In this document: positions 1-9,129 of the stretch, piece by piece
Layout: each line of letters begins with the position of its first letter
How positions within the stretch are numbered: the first letter of the stretch is position 1
DNA from: JAAYCI01 sp964370165
Lineage (GTDB): Bacteria > Bacillota > Clostridia > Oscillospirales > Ruminococcaceae
Direction: 5' to 3'
NCBI GenBank assembly: GCA_964370165.1
Contig: CAYJIG010000008.1
Coordinates: 1-56,373, forward strand
DNA length: 56,373 nucleotides
Program-made: the position numbers and the translations under genes
Notes under the pieces: generated by a model
Told to the model about the DNA's origin: nothing
Database searches by the model: none
What the model saw: the letters and a program-made list of their open reading frames with translations, nothing else

Positions 1-640
1 AATCTGAAGACATACCCATAGATAATACATTAATAGTATTATTATCCATTTTTTTAGCCTTTATGTCAATAAACAGTTGATACATTTGTGCAAAATAAAT
101 GCGCACAGCTTCGCCTTCTAAATATGGTGGTATGGCCATCAGCCCACGCAGGCAAAGCTCTTTACTTTGGCAAATCATGGCAGCAAGCTCCATAACCTCG
201 CCCTTGTCTACCCCTGTTTTATTCGATTCATCGCCAATATTCACTTCTATCAGCACATCGAGTGGCCCTGCTTTATCTGCATAAACTTTCTGCAATGCTT
301 GCATTGTTTGCACACTTGATAGGCTTTGTACCATGTCCACATGCCCCGGTAAAAATTTTGCTTTGTTTCGTTGCAAATGTCCAATAAGGTGTGTTTTGTG
401 CGGAATATCTTGTAAATGCTCTTCTTTTTCCAGTAGTTCTTGTACTCTGTTTTCTCCAATTATATCCACGCCTGCATTTATTAAAGCACGCACTGCCTGT
501 GGCGGCTGGGTTTTACTCACCCCAACAAGGGTAATTTCACCGGGGTCTCTTCCCGCTTTGATTGCCGCATTGGCAATTTCTTCCCTTACTTCTTCCACGT
601 TTCGGCGTATCTGCTGTTCATCACAGTATTTTCCTGTCAT
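1..640 (-). CDS. yggS: YggS/YlmE family PLP-binding protein, C-terminus cut by window edge
   Basis: Pyridoxal-phosphate homeostasis protein with the fold-III barrel of the alanine racemase N-domain. It has no known catalysis and is thought to buffer PLP and affect amino-acid and keto-acid pools in the cytosol. Seen: the PLP lysine in GVSKTQP (Lys43), the IGENRVQE and LIGHLQRNK motifs, and LSMGMSSD, the phosphate-binding strand, right at the window edge. About 213 of the usual 225-235 residues are present. The ATG at 638-640 lies inside the end of the upstream HlyD-like gene (20 bp overlap), so the two are probably translationally coupled. In Bacillota this gene usually sits beside sepF and ylm genes, which would be off-window to the left. 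Identification is firm. Confidence 0.95.
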   Translation of the reverse strand, partial: MTGKYCDEQQIRRNVEEVREEIANAAIKAGRDPGEITLVGVSKTQPPQAVRALINAGVDIIGENRVQELLEKEEHLQDIPHKTHLIGHLQRNKAKFLPGHVDMVQSLSSVQTMQALQKVYADKAGPLDVLIEVNIGDESNKTGVDKGEVMELAAMICQSKELCLRGLMAIPPYLEGEAVRIYFAQMYQLFIDIKAKKMDNNTINVLSMGMSSD

Positions 641-1997
641 ATAGCTCCACACCTCCCGGGTCCACCACCACTGTATCATATAGCTGTATCTCGTTTACAC
701 CGTCTTCATAATCCCATGGTGCCAGCAGGTAATATTCATCCTCTAATATGATTTCTACATGTCTAAAATACACCATATTGCCAAACTGTATATACACACC
801 TTGATGAGTGCTGACACTGCCGTCTTCGTTTGTTTCGTTAACCAGCCTAAGGGCTTCTTTGGGAATTCGCACACCTTGCTCCACCCCGAAAATAATTTCC
901 GCTTCTTCCACATGCATCGATAACACATCGGCGCTTATTTCATCACAAAACAGCTCTATTTTAGCGATGTCATTCACTTCGTCTACTGTGACACTTTCCA
1001 CTTCCACGGACACTTCCATGCCACCGCTGTTTGGAAAGCGCAACCGTAACGATTTATCACCCACAACAAACCTCTGGGCATCGCTTGCAGACACCGTGGT
1101 GAAATATGACCACTTATAGTCTTTAACCATATGTCCCAGCACACTCTCGTCGTGGTATACCGGCTCATCATTCATTGTCTGCTGCAAAGCAACAGGCTCC
1201 ATCCCCGCGGCCGCTTCATAGTCTAAAGACACCACGTCTTGCAGCTCTGAAGACACAAAATATCCACTCTCCGACACGGTAGCCACGCCTATAGGTGTCG
1301 CCAGAATTTCATACTCGTCTTTTAGGCTTTCCAGGCTTTCGATATACGCATCAAAATCTGTGGCTTCACCCGTGGCAATCTGTATTTTGTTGTCAGCCAA
1401 GCTCAGCTGACCCACCACCGATTCCAGCTCAGAATAATTATTTGCTTCCATGGCATTCAGCAAGCTATACAGTCCCGTTTGCATCTCGTCCAGTAAATTT
1501 TCAAGGTCACTGCCTTCCACCACTGTTTGCGACGCTTCTTGTATCCTGTCAAGTTCTTCATCAGCCGCCGCAATGATATCCATCGCCTCCACACCGGCCT
1601 CTGTTGCAAAAAACTGCGCCACTTCTGTGTCGTCCGACACACGCTCGCCATCTTGAACTGTATAGTAAATGTATCCCGACATGTCGCTGTATATCGGCTG
1701 GCTGTCCAGCACCACTTGACCATTCACCGTCATGTAATCTGTCATGGTTCCGTTCTTCACCACATCTGTGCGCATACGTGGCGATATAACGATAAATACC
1801 TGCACCGCGAAATATACAATAGGTATTAATGGCAGCAAATACAACAGTTTCAGGTACTTTCGTGCATTTATTTTCTTTTGCCTTGGTGGCAAATTTTCTT
1901 GTTCTGATTTAACATTTTGCCCATCATATTGATTTCGATCTTCTTGTGGGTAAATTTCCTTTTTCAGTGTCCTTGTCTCCCTTCTGATAAGCACCAC
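621..1997 (-). CDS. HlyD-like single-pass membrane protein
   Basis: A 458-residue protein: a basic, Gln/Asn-rich cytoplasmic N-terminus, one membrane segment at about residues 50-70, then a large extracellular part. The start of the outer part (MTVNGQVVLDSQPIYSDMSG) resembles the lipoyl/barrel-sandwich region of HlyD membrane-fusion proteins. A central acidic helical stretch (about 130-230) and a C-terminal beta-rich portion follow. Gram-positive genomes often carry such a gene next to yggS; its partner pump is unknown and none is visible here. The listed start is GTG with no good ribosome site. An AGAAGGGAG sequence lies inside the reading frame, 9 bases before an in-frame CTG at 1965-1967, so the true start may be that CTG. 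Family call moderate, function unproven. Confidence 0.7.
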   Translation of the reverse strand: MVLIRRETRTLKKEIYPQEDRNQYDGQNVKSEQENLPPRQKKINARKYLKLLYLLPLIPIVYFAVQVFIVISPRMRTDVVKNGTMTDYMTVNGQVVLDSQPIYSDMSGYIYYTVQDGERVSDDTEVAQFFATEAGVEAMDIIAAADEELDRIQEASQTVVEGSDLENLLDEMQTGLYSLLNAMEANNYSELESVVGQLSLADNKIQIATGEATDFDAYIESLESLKDEYEILATPIGVATVSESGYFVSSELQDVVSLDYEAAAGMEPVALQQTMNDEPVYHDESVLGHMVKDYKWSYFTTVSASDAQRFVVGDKSLRLRFPNSGGMEVSVEVESVTVDEVNDIAKIELFCDEISADVLSMHVEEAEIIFGVEQGVRIPKEALRLVNETNEDGSVSTHQGVYIQFGNMVYFRHVEIILEDEYYLLAPWDYEDGVNEIQLYDTVVVDPGGVELYDRKIL

Positions 1998-2046
1998 TTA
2001 TACATAACCGCGGTATAATTATCTTATCATAGTGAATACCATCTAC

Positions 2047-2118
2047 TTTTTTTACTGCAAAACACCCACAACATAACATCAAAATACTGCCATGAGTGAT
2101 TCTTATATGCAGTAAAAA
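2047..2118. repeat. Inverted repeat between miaA and the HlyD-like gene
   Basis: TTTTTACTGCA near 2048-2059 pairs with TGCAGTAAAAA at 2108-2118 around about 50 bases. A partial third copy (atactgcc) lies in the loop. There is no clean T tract on the minus strand, so it is not a standard terminator. Confidence 0.5.
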
Positions 2119-2121
2119 CGC

Positions 2122-3051
2122 TTACAAAAACGATGCACAAAGTGCATATAGCTCTTCTTGCATACCATCCGATTGCGGACAAAACCAGTGAATTTCTTGC
2201 ATTTTAGAAAACCATGTAACTTGCCTTTTGGCATAGTTTCTGGTGGCTTGTTTCAGTTTCTCGACGCAATCTTCTTGTGATTGCACCCCTTCAAAATAAG
2301 GAAAAAACTCTTTGTAGCCGATTGCCTGCACGGCCGTTTTGTATGTATCTTTATTTTCCCACACCATTTTCGCCTCGGACATCAGATCATCCTGCATCAT
2401 GACATCCACCCGCTTTTCTATAGCGGCATAAAGGCTACTGCGATCTTTATAGTTCAGACCCAAAACCAGTGCGTCATATGACGAAGGATACTGTTTACTC
2501 AGCTCATTTCTTTGCTGTGCGCTAAGGCCTGTTATTATACTTTGTTCCAGCGCTCTCAAAACACGTTTTTTATCGTTTTCGTGCAGCTGCGCCGCACGCT
2601 GAGGATCATGCTTTGCCAGTTTTTCCAGCATAGCCTTCCCACCACAGTTTTCCCATTCGTTTGAAAGCTCTTTTCTAAGTTCTTCGTTTGTATCTTCTTT
2701 TTCAAAGCTAAGGCCCTGCAACAAACTACTGATATAAAGCCCTGTGCCACCACAAATAATCGGAACAAAACCTCTTGCCGTGATATCTTTTATAATTTCT
2801 TTTGCTTTCTCTTGCCAGTCTGCGGTGGAAAACCGCTCTTTCGGAGAAAGAAATCCCACTAAATGCTGAGGTATTCCGTCTGTATCGGTTGCGGCGGCAG
2901 TGCCTATCACCAGTCCTTTGTAAATCTGCATCGAGTCCGCACTGATTATTTCGCCGCCATACTTTTTTGCAAGCTTCACGGCAAGGCCGGACTTTCCCGT
3001 AGCGGTAGGACCACACACTACTATAAGTTTTGTTTTATCCAAGTCGGCCAA
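2122..3051 (-). CDS. miaA: tRNA dimethylallyltransferase
   Basis: Transfers a dimethylallyl group to N6 of A37 in tRNAs reading UNN codons, giving i6A, the substrate that MiaB then methylthiolates. Seen: P-loop GPTATGKS (residues 14-21), ISADSMQIYKG (substrate-binding Asp and Gln), ICGGTGLYI, and the C-terminal AxRNYAKRQVTWF motif. Length 309 is normal. The start is a TTG at 3049-3051 inside the last codons of mutL, with AAGGAG about 13 bases upstream; the 17 bp overlap implies coupling to mutL. The order mutS-mutL-miaA is common in bacteria. No convincing terminator follows, although a long inverted repeat lies at 2047-2118. Confidence 0.97.
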   Translation of the reverse strand: MADLDKTKLIVVCGPTATGKSGLAVKLAKKYGGEIISADSMQIYKGLVIGTAAATDTDGIPQHLVGFLSPKERFSTADWQEKAKEIIKDITARGFVPIICGGTGLYISSLLQGLSFEKEDTNEELRKELSNEWENCGGKAMLEKLAKHDPQRAAQLHENDKKRVLRALEQSIITGLSAQQRNELSKQYPSSYDALVLGLNYKDRSSLYAAIEKRVDVMMQDDLMSEAKMVWENKDTYKTAVQAIGYKEFFPYFEGVQSQEDCVEKLKQATRNYAKRQVTWFSKMQEIHWFCPQSDGMQEELYALCASFL

Positions 3052-5822
3052 ACTGTTTTTCCAGCTCCTTTTTGGTGATTTCCAATACTACCGGACGCCC
3101 ATGAGGACAAAACATTGGTACTCTGCCACTTAAAATATCACACGCCAGCGCCAACAATTCTTCAGGGTGTGCCTTGTCTCCGGCTTTCATAGCTGCCCTA
3201 CACGCAATAGAATGTAGCACCCATTCTGTTTTTTCGTTCATGTTGTCATTGCTGTTTTCAGACATCCTTGCCGCCACTTCTATCACTAGGTTCTCTATAT
3301 CAGTGTTTTCTACGTCATCCGGTACTCCACGAACCAGCACAGCGTTTCCACCGAAATCTTCCACCTCAATGCCTGCGTTCATCAGCACATCACTATTTTG
3401 TAGCAATGCGTCTTTTTCTGCCGCAGACAGGTCAACATGTACCGGCGAAAGTAGTTGCTGGCTACCTGCGCTGCCACGCTGATTTATCAGTTGTTCATAC
3501 AATATACGCTCGTGTGCCGCATGTTTATCCACCAAGCATAAAACATCGTTGTGTTCGGCCAAAATATATGTTTTAAATATCTCACCGACTAACCGCATAG
3601 TTTGCTCTTCTTGTGGTATATCCATGCTTTCCTGTATGGATGCTTCATCACTTTCTATATACTGCGACAGCGGCATCGGAGTGTCTATACCTTGATCTTG
3701 CGAAGCTATCGCTTGCAAGACACTTTGTGCAAAATCTTCTTGTGGTTCCACTTCTTCTGTACTAAACAGATCTATATCGGAGCTCGTCTGTGTTTCATCT
3801 ACAACGAAAAAGTCTTCGGTGTCATCAGATTGTGGTTCCGCCACCTGCACTTCACCAACATTAAAAAAGTCTTCCGCAAATATATCTTCGCCAGCCTGTG
3901 ATATACTCTCATCTGTTTGCAACAAAGCATCCGAAAACAAATCCTCTTCGTTTTCTACTGTTTCAAATATCGGTGCATCATTTACGCTTTCTTCCTCTTC
4001 CTGCTGCGTAAATAAATCTTCACTATTTTCTAACTCTGCATTATCAAATATGGATGCAAGTTCTGCATTGACATCATCTTCCACCAATTCATTTGCAGCG
4101 AAAATCTCTGCCATATCATCAATATTTTCTTCTGCTGTCGGTTGCGCAAACAGATTGCCGCTCATTTCAGACTCTGCTGCGCTGAAAATATCCGCCATAT
4201 CGTCAACGTTCTCTTCTGTTGTCGGTTGCGCAAACAGCTCGCCGCTCANNNNNNNNNNNNNNNNNNNNNNNNNNNNNNNNNNNNNNNNNNNNNNNNNNNN
4301 NNNNNNNNNNNNNNNNNNNNNNNNNNNNNNNNNNNNNNNNNNNNNNNNTTTCAGACTCTGCTGCACTGAAAATATCTGCCATATCGTCAACGTTCTCTTC
4401 TGTCGTTGGCCGCGCAAACAGTTCGTCACCAATTTCAGACTCTGCCTCGCCGAAGATATCGGTTTCCATTGTTTGTACATTTGCCGATGTAACATACGGC
4501 ACATATGCACCGCTTGACTCAAGTATTTCTCCCAAGCCTACTACTTTATTATCATCTTCAAAACCAACCACTTCTTCTTGTGCGCCAGCATCAATATCAG
4601 CCGATTCCGAATTATCCGCTTGGATCAAGTCTTCATTCGGCTCAGCTTCTTGGCTCATTTCTTCATATGTAAACGATTGCTCTTCGCTTTTTTCTTCTAC
4701 CATCGACAACAATTCAGAAAAATCTTGCACTTGCTCGGTTTGTTCTTGTTCGGTTTGTGCTTGTTCGCTGTTGTCCTCAATTATTGTTTCTTGAACATTA
4801 TCCTCTTCACTAAAGATAAACTGCTTATATTGATCTTCAGCTTCCATTAAAGCGCCTTTTACCGCACGATATATCACACCAAAAATATCTTGTTCGTGGG
4901 CAAATCTCACCTCGGTTTTAGCCGGGTGAACATTCACATCCAGCAGTTCAGGTGGCATTTGCAAGAATAGCACAGCACCGGGATAACGCCCCTGCATAGC
5001 CATGCCACGATAAGCCTGCTCCAGCGCAGCCATCATTGTGCGATTCTTCACATATCGGCCATTCACAAAAAAGTACTGCATGCTACGAGATGCACGAGAT
5101 GCATGCGGCGAGGTGATAAGGCCTGCCACTCGGCAGTTGTTGCTACCGTCTGCCACCGATATCAGCGCCCTGGCAAACACCGGGCCAAGCACATAGTACA
5201 CAGCACTATATAAGTCGCCATCGCCCGGGGTGACAAACACTTCTTTTCCATCTTTATAATATGCAAACGCAATATTTGGGTTGGATATCGCCAGTTGCGA
5301 CATTGCCTCAGATACAAACATTGCCTCGCTTGCATCTTTGCGCAAAAACTTCATACGTGCCGGCACATTGTAAAAAATATCACGCACTGTGATGGTGGTC
5401 CCACGCTGTCTTGCCGCAGGATATTTTTCACCTTCTGCGCCGCCTTCCACCGTATACAAAGTGGCATCTTCATCAAAGTCTGTTTTGGTCAAAAGCTCCA
5501 CCCTTGCAACACTTGCAATGGAAGCCAGCGCCTCACCACGAAATCCTAATGTATAAATAGCATCGAGGTCTTCCTTGGTTTTCACCTTGCTTGTGGCATG
5601 ACGCATAAAGGCAAGCTCCACCTCGTCTGCGGCGATACCTTCCCCGTCGTCGGTGATGCGAATAAGCGATATACCGCCTCTTTCAATCTCCACTGTAATA
5701 GAAGATGCCCCCGCATCTATAGCATTTTCACACAGTTCTTTTACCACCGATGACGGACGTTCCACCACTTCACCGGCTGCAATAAGTTCCGCGGTATGGG
5801 GATCTAATAATTGAATCGCCAT
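3035..5822 (-). CDS. mutL: DNA mismatch repair protein MutL, long repeat-bearing linker, interrupted by assembly gap
   Basis: Matchmaker of mismatch repair: a GHKL ATPase coupled to a C-terminal nicking endonuclease. The N-terminal ATPase (about 1-335) shows ENAIDAG, DDGEGI, TLGFRGEAL and YNVPARMKFL. The C-terminal domain (last about 188 residues) shows DKHAAHERILYE, matching the DQHA(x)2E(x)4E endonuclease signature, then ACRAAMKAG and FCPHGRP, the zinc-site motifs. The frame breaks across 100 Ns only because 100 is not a multiple of three. Deleting the Ns joins the flanks exactly in phase, giving 895 residues. The acidic linker is about 370 residues, far beyond the usual roughly 100, and holds 28-residue tandem repeats. 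Start ATG, ribosome site AGAGGTG. Confidence 0.95.
4081..4432 (-). repeat. 84-bp (28-codon) in-frame tandem repeat in the mutL linker, spanning the gap
   Basis: Three units are visible at 4081-4164, 4165-4248 and 4349-4432. Each encodes a version of (M/I)(S/G)xxLFA(Q/R)PT.EEN(V/I)DDMA(D/E)IF. The outer units have diverged (IGDELFARP and MSGNLFAQP) while the middle one is close to both. The N run begins exactly at a unit boundary, so the hidden sequence is zero or more further 84-bp units that the assembler could not resolve. Confidence 0.9.
4249..4348. other. 100-N assembly gap at a tandem repeat
   Basis: Exactly 100 Ns, a conventional placeholder for a gap of unknown size. The bases on either side (gccgctca and tttcagactc) occur joined without a break at 4157-4174, so the flanks are in repeat phase and the true insert is probably 0 or n x 84 bp. 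Confidence 0.97.
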
Positions 5823-5905
5823 TTTTTCACCTCTTAATTATTTATACCACATTATTTTGTGGCTTATTGTGAGTTTTACCCACATATTTTCCTGTAAGTT
5901 ATATA

Positions 5906-8515
5906 TCATTCCTCTGCATCTTGCAAAGTATCTTTCAGCTCATACAAAAACGTGAGCGCTTCCAGCGGTGTTAATGTGGAAGGATCTAGCGCCTTCAGCT
6001 TTTCCCACGCTTCCGACGGCGCTTGCACTTTGTGAAGCTCTTCCATCTCGGTAAAGTCAAGCTGTGTCACTTTATTTGCAAGCGAGGTTTTTTCAAGCGC
6101 TTTCAGCACTTGTTTCGAGCGTGTGATGATCTCATCAGGTAGTCCCGCCAATTTCGCCACTTGTATGCCGTAGCTATCATCGGCCGCACCACGCACAATC
6201 CTGCGTAGAAACGTGATATCATCCCCACGTTTTTTCACTACAATATTATAGTTTTTCACACCATCTATGGAGTTTTCCAGCACTGTCAGTTCATGGTAAT
6301 GTGTGGCAAACATCGTCTTACAGCCTGCGCCCATATCCCTGTCGGCGATATACTCTACCACTGCTCTTGCAATGCTCATTCCGTCAAATGTAGATGTGCC
6401 ACGCCCTATTTCATCTAAAATCACCAGGCTTTTTGGTGTGACGTTTTCAAGTATTTCGGCCATTTCCTTCATTTCCACCATGAAAGTACTCTGCCCTTTG
6501 GCCAAGTCGTCTGCCGCACCCACACGGGTAAATACCGCGTCACATACGCCAATTCGGCACTCTTTAGCCGGCACAAAACTGCCTATCTGCGCTAAAATCA
6601 CTATCAGCGCTGTCTGCCGCATATATGTAGATTTACCTGCCATGTTCGGGCCTGTAATTATTTGCATACGATTGTCTTCGTTGTCCAGCACAGTATCGTT
6701 CGGCACAAACAGGCCGGAAGACTGCATTTTTTCCACCACAGCATGGCGGCCTTCTTTTATATGGATACCGTCTCCGCCATCCACCTGAGGCCTTACGTAA
6801 TCACCCGCCACAGCCACTTGTGCCAAACTACAAAAAACATCCAGTTTTGCCACACCATGCGCAGTGCACTGTATCCGAGTAAGCTCGCTTGCCACTTTTG
6901 TCATCAAATCGGCAAACAGTTCTCTTTCCAAAACAGCCAGCCGCTCACCGGCGCCTAAAATACGATTTTCCAGCTGTTTCAGCTCGTCCGTGATATATCG
7001 TTCTGCCCCTGTCAAGGTTTGCTTACGCACAAAATATGCCGGAACCTGGGTCAAGTACGATTTTGTCACTTCTATATAATAACCAAATACTTTGTTATAG
7101 CCTATTTTAAGGGTACGAATACCTGTTTCCTCACGAAGTTTTCCTTCCACTTCTGCAAGCAAACCTTTGCCGCCGCTCATGGTATCTCGCAAAGCATCTA
7201 CTTCGCTGTTATACCCCGCACGTATTACGCCACCGTCAGAAATTTTCGCCGGCAAGTCATCTTCCAATGCCTCGTCTATCCATTTTTGCACATCAGAAAG
7301 CGGGTCTATCTCGGTCTGCAAAGAAAGCATCTCTTCGCTTTTAAACTCTGCAATTAAACTCTGCACATCGGGCAATTTTGCAAATGTTGCGGCCAGCGCT
7401 GCCACATCACGCGGCGATGCACTATAGCACACCACCCGTGTCATCAGGCGTTCCATGTCAAACACTCCCGCCAACGCTTCGCCAAGTTCCAGGCGCACTA
7501 CATTTTTTTTGAAAAGTTCTTCCACGGCATCCAGGCGGTTTTGTATGCCTTCCACATCACGTAAAGGTTTTTCCATCCAGCCACGTAAAAGACGCTTGCC
7601 CATGGAGGTGCATGTTTTATCCAGCACCCATAAAAGAGTACCTTTTTTCTCCCTGCCACGTATTGTTTCCACAAGTTCTAGATTGGTCTTTGTGGTCAGC
7701 GGCAAGCTCATATATTGCTTTTCTTTGTAGTGGCGCACTGTTTTTAGCCGCTCCACACCAATTTTTTGCGTATTATGCAGATATTTTAATAACGCAGAAA
7801 TAGCCTTGCATTGTGCACTTTCAGCGTCATCATTAAAACTTTGTAGCATATCTGCGCTAAAATGTGCCCTCACACTTTTTTGTGCATCTAAAAAATCTTC
7901 TTCGTCCAAAAGCTCCACACTGCATTGCATGTTTTGCTTAATATATGTCGTAATTTGCTTGTGTTTCAGCAGGTCATCGTTGAAAATAACCTCACGAGGA
8001 ATATACCGTGACAGTTCTTCTATCACGCGCTTTTCAATATCTTCTTTACCAAAAAAGCCGGTAATGTATGCGTTTCCGGTAGACACATCGGCAAAACACA
8101 GCCCAGTTTCTTCATCGCTCAAGTAAATGCTTGCGATATAGTTGTTTTTTTCGTCGCTAAGCATACTGCTTTCTACAACGGTACCGGGTGTCACAACACG
8201 TACCACTTCACGCTCTACCAAGCCTTTAGCCACTGCGGCGTCTTGTGTTTGCTCACACACGGCTACTTTATATCCTTTTTCAATCAGCCGTGCCACATAT
8301 GCCTCGGCAGAATGATGCGGCACCCCACACATGGGGGCTCTTTCTTTTTGGCCACATTCTTTACCGGTGAGTGTCAGTTCCAGTTCTTTCGAGGCCAAGA
8401 CAGCATCTTCAAAAAACATCTCGTAAAAATCACCGACACGAAAAAACAAAATCCTGTCTTTGTTTTGTTTCTTAATTTCAAAATATTGTTGCATCATCGG
8501 TGAAAACTTCGCCAC
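5906..8515 (-). CDS. mutS: DNA mismatch recognition ATPase MutS
   Basis: Recognises mispairs and small loops and recruits MutL. Seen: the mismatch-reading Phe-X-Glu in GDFYEMFF (Phe30, Glu32), the connector and lever regions, Walker A TGPNMAGKST, Walker B LVILDEIGRGTST, and FATHYHELT. 869 residues is a normal MutS1 length. The start is GTG at 8513-8515 with AGGAGGGG about 10 bases upstream. It is the second gene after ricA and is followed 83 bp later by mutL. A hairpin between ricA and mutS (8585-8617) may reduce read-through from the miaB-ricA part. Identification firm. Confidence 0.98.
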   Translation of the reverse strand: MAKFSPMMQQYFEIKKQNKDRILFFRVGDFYEMFFEDAVLASKELELTLTGKECGQKERAPMCGVPHHSAEAYVARLIEKGYKVAVCEQTQDAAVAKGLVEREVVRVVTPGTVVESSMLSDEKNNYIASIYLSDEETGLCFADVSTGNAYITGFFGKEDIEKRVIEELSRYIPREVIFNDDLLKHKQITTYIKQNMQCSVELLDEEDFLDAQKSVRAHFSADMLQSFNDDAESAQCKAISALLKYLHNTQKIGVERLKTVRHYKEKQYMSLPLTTKTNLELVETIRGREKKGTLLWVLDKTCTSMGKRLLRGWMEKPLRDVEGIQNRLDAVEELFKKNVVRLELGEALAGVFDMERLMTRVVCYSASPRDVAALAATFAKLPDVQSLIAEFKSEEMLSLQTEIDPLSDVQKWIDEALEDDLPAKISDGGVIRAGYNSEVDALRDTMSGGKGLLAEVEGKLREETGIRTLKIGYNKVFGYYIEVTKSYLTQVPAYFVRKQTLTGAERYITDELKQLENRILGAGERLAVLERELFADLMTKVASELTRIQCTAHGVAKLDVFCSLAQVAVAGDYVRPQVDGGDGIHIKEGRHAVVEKMQSSGLFVPNDTVLDNEDNRMQIITGPNMAGKSTYMRQTALIVILAQIGSFVPAKECRIGVCDAVFTRVGAADDLAKGQSTFMVEMKEMAEILENVTPKSLVILDEIGRGTSTFDGMSIARAVVEYIADRDMGAGCKTMFATHYHELTVLENSIDGVKNYNIVVKKRGDDITFLRRIVRGAADDSYGIQVAKLAGLPDEIITRSKQVLKALEKTSLANKVTQLDFTEMEELHKVQAPSEAWEKLKALDPSTLTPLEALTFLYELKDTLQDAEE

Positions 8516-8584
8516 GAAAAAACACCCCTCCTACCGTTTCTCAGTCTTAGTAACGCTATAATTTCATAGTCTATATCAAAACAC

Positions 8585-8617
8585 AAAACCCGTCATGCAA
8601 ACGCAAGACAGGGTTTT
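8585..8617 (-). terminator. Stem-loop between ricA and mutS, weak terminator or attenuator
   Basis: AAAACCC at 8585-8591 pairs with GGGTTTT at 8611-8617, extended by GTC/GAC after a G-T step, around a 12-base loop. On the minus strand it is followed by a broken T tract (gttttgtgtttt), on the plus strand by T6. It could trim transcription between ricA and mutS. Termination strength is uncertain. Confidence 0.55.
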
Positions 8618-8626
8618 TTATTGCTT

Positions 8627-9034
8627 TTAGCCGCATCCAGAACAGGATGAACAGCCGGAACTCCCACAAGCAGACGGTGTTTGTACCAAACGAGGATCTT
8701 GCCCGTCTACCGCCGCCGCAATGATAGCATTTATGTGCTGAATCACTATTTTGATATCTTGCTGTGCCTCACCATACGCCACCATGGATGGATTTGCCAT
8801 GATCTCATTATACAAGGCTTCTATTTCTCCGTCCATTTCCTTTAAGTGCTCTTTGTCTGCTTCTGGGTTTGTCATCTCACTTTGCAAATTTTCCTGCAAT
8901 GCTCTGAATTTATTTATCTTTTCTTGTAAAACTTCATCGTTATCGTTCGTTTTACGTGCATTCTCCAGTGCTACGCACACGTCCTCTTTTTGTAATTCCA
9001 ACGCCGCTTCTATGAATTTTTCGATTGCGCTCAT
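8627..9034 (-). CDS. YlbF/YmcA (Ric) family protein with Cys-rich tail
   Basis: 135-residue helical protein of the YlbF/YmcA family. In Bacillus the RicA-RicF-RicT complex carries Fe-S clusters and works with RNase Y in mRNA processing and with biofilm and sporulation control. Seen: an all-helical, charged body and a C-terminal tail CGSSGCSSCSGCG with four closely spaced cysteines and nearly no other side chains, fitting cluster ligation. It sits between miaB and mutS, the same place as ymcA in Bacillus, and MiaB is itself an Fe-S enzyme. ATG start with TAGGAGAG upstream. Whether it is RicA or RicF cannot be settled here; no ricT is in the window. Confidence 0.85.
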   Translation of the reverse strand: MSAIEKFIEAALELQKEDVCVALENARKTNDNDEVLQEKINKFRALQENLQSEMTNPEADKEHLKEMDGEIEALYNEIMANPSMVAYGEAQQDIKIVIQHINAIIAAAVDGQDPRLVQTPSACGSSGCSSCSGCG

Positions 9035-9129
9035 AAAACTCTCCTAATAATTTTATTTCAAAAAAGATTTTGTTTTCACTTTCCTATTTCCTTAGAAAAA
9101 TCCAAAACACACCTTATATTTGATAAATT

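Noticed and set aside
2047..2118. miaA terminator
   Set aside because: The loop is about 50 bases and no T tract follows on the transcribed strand.
4081..4432. CRISPR-like array
   Set aside because: The units are adjacent coding repeats without spacers and lie in the mutL reading frame.
3035..5822. Two overlapping open frames in mutL read as a frameshift or two genes
   Set aside because: The shift comes from the 100-N placeholder. Removing the Ns rejoins the frame exactly (2,688 bp, 896 codons with stop) in repeat phase.
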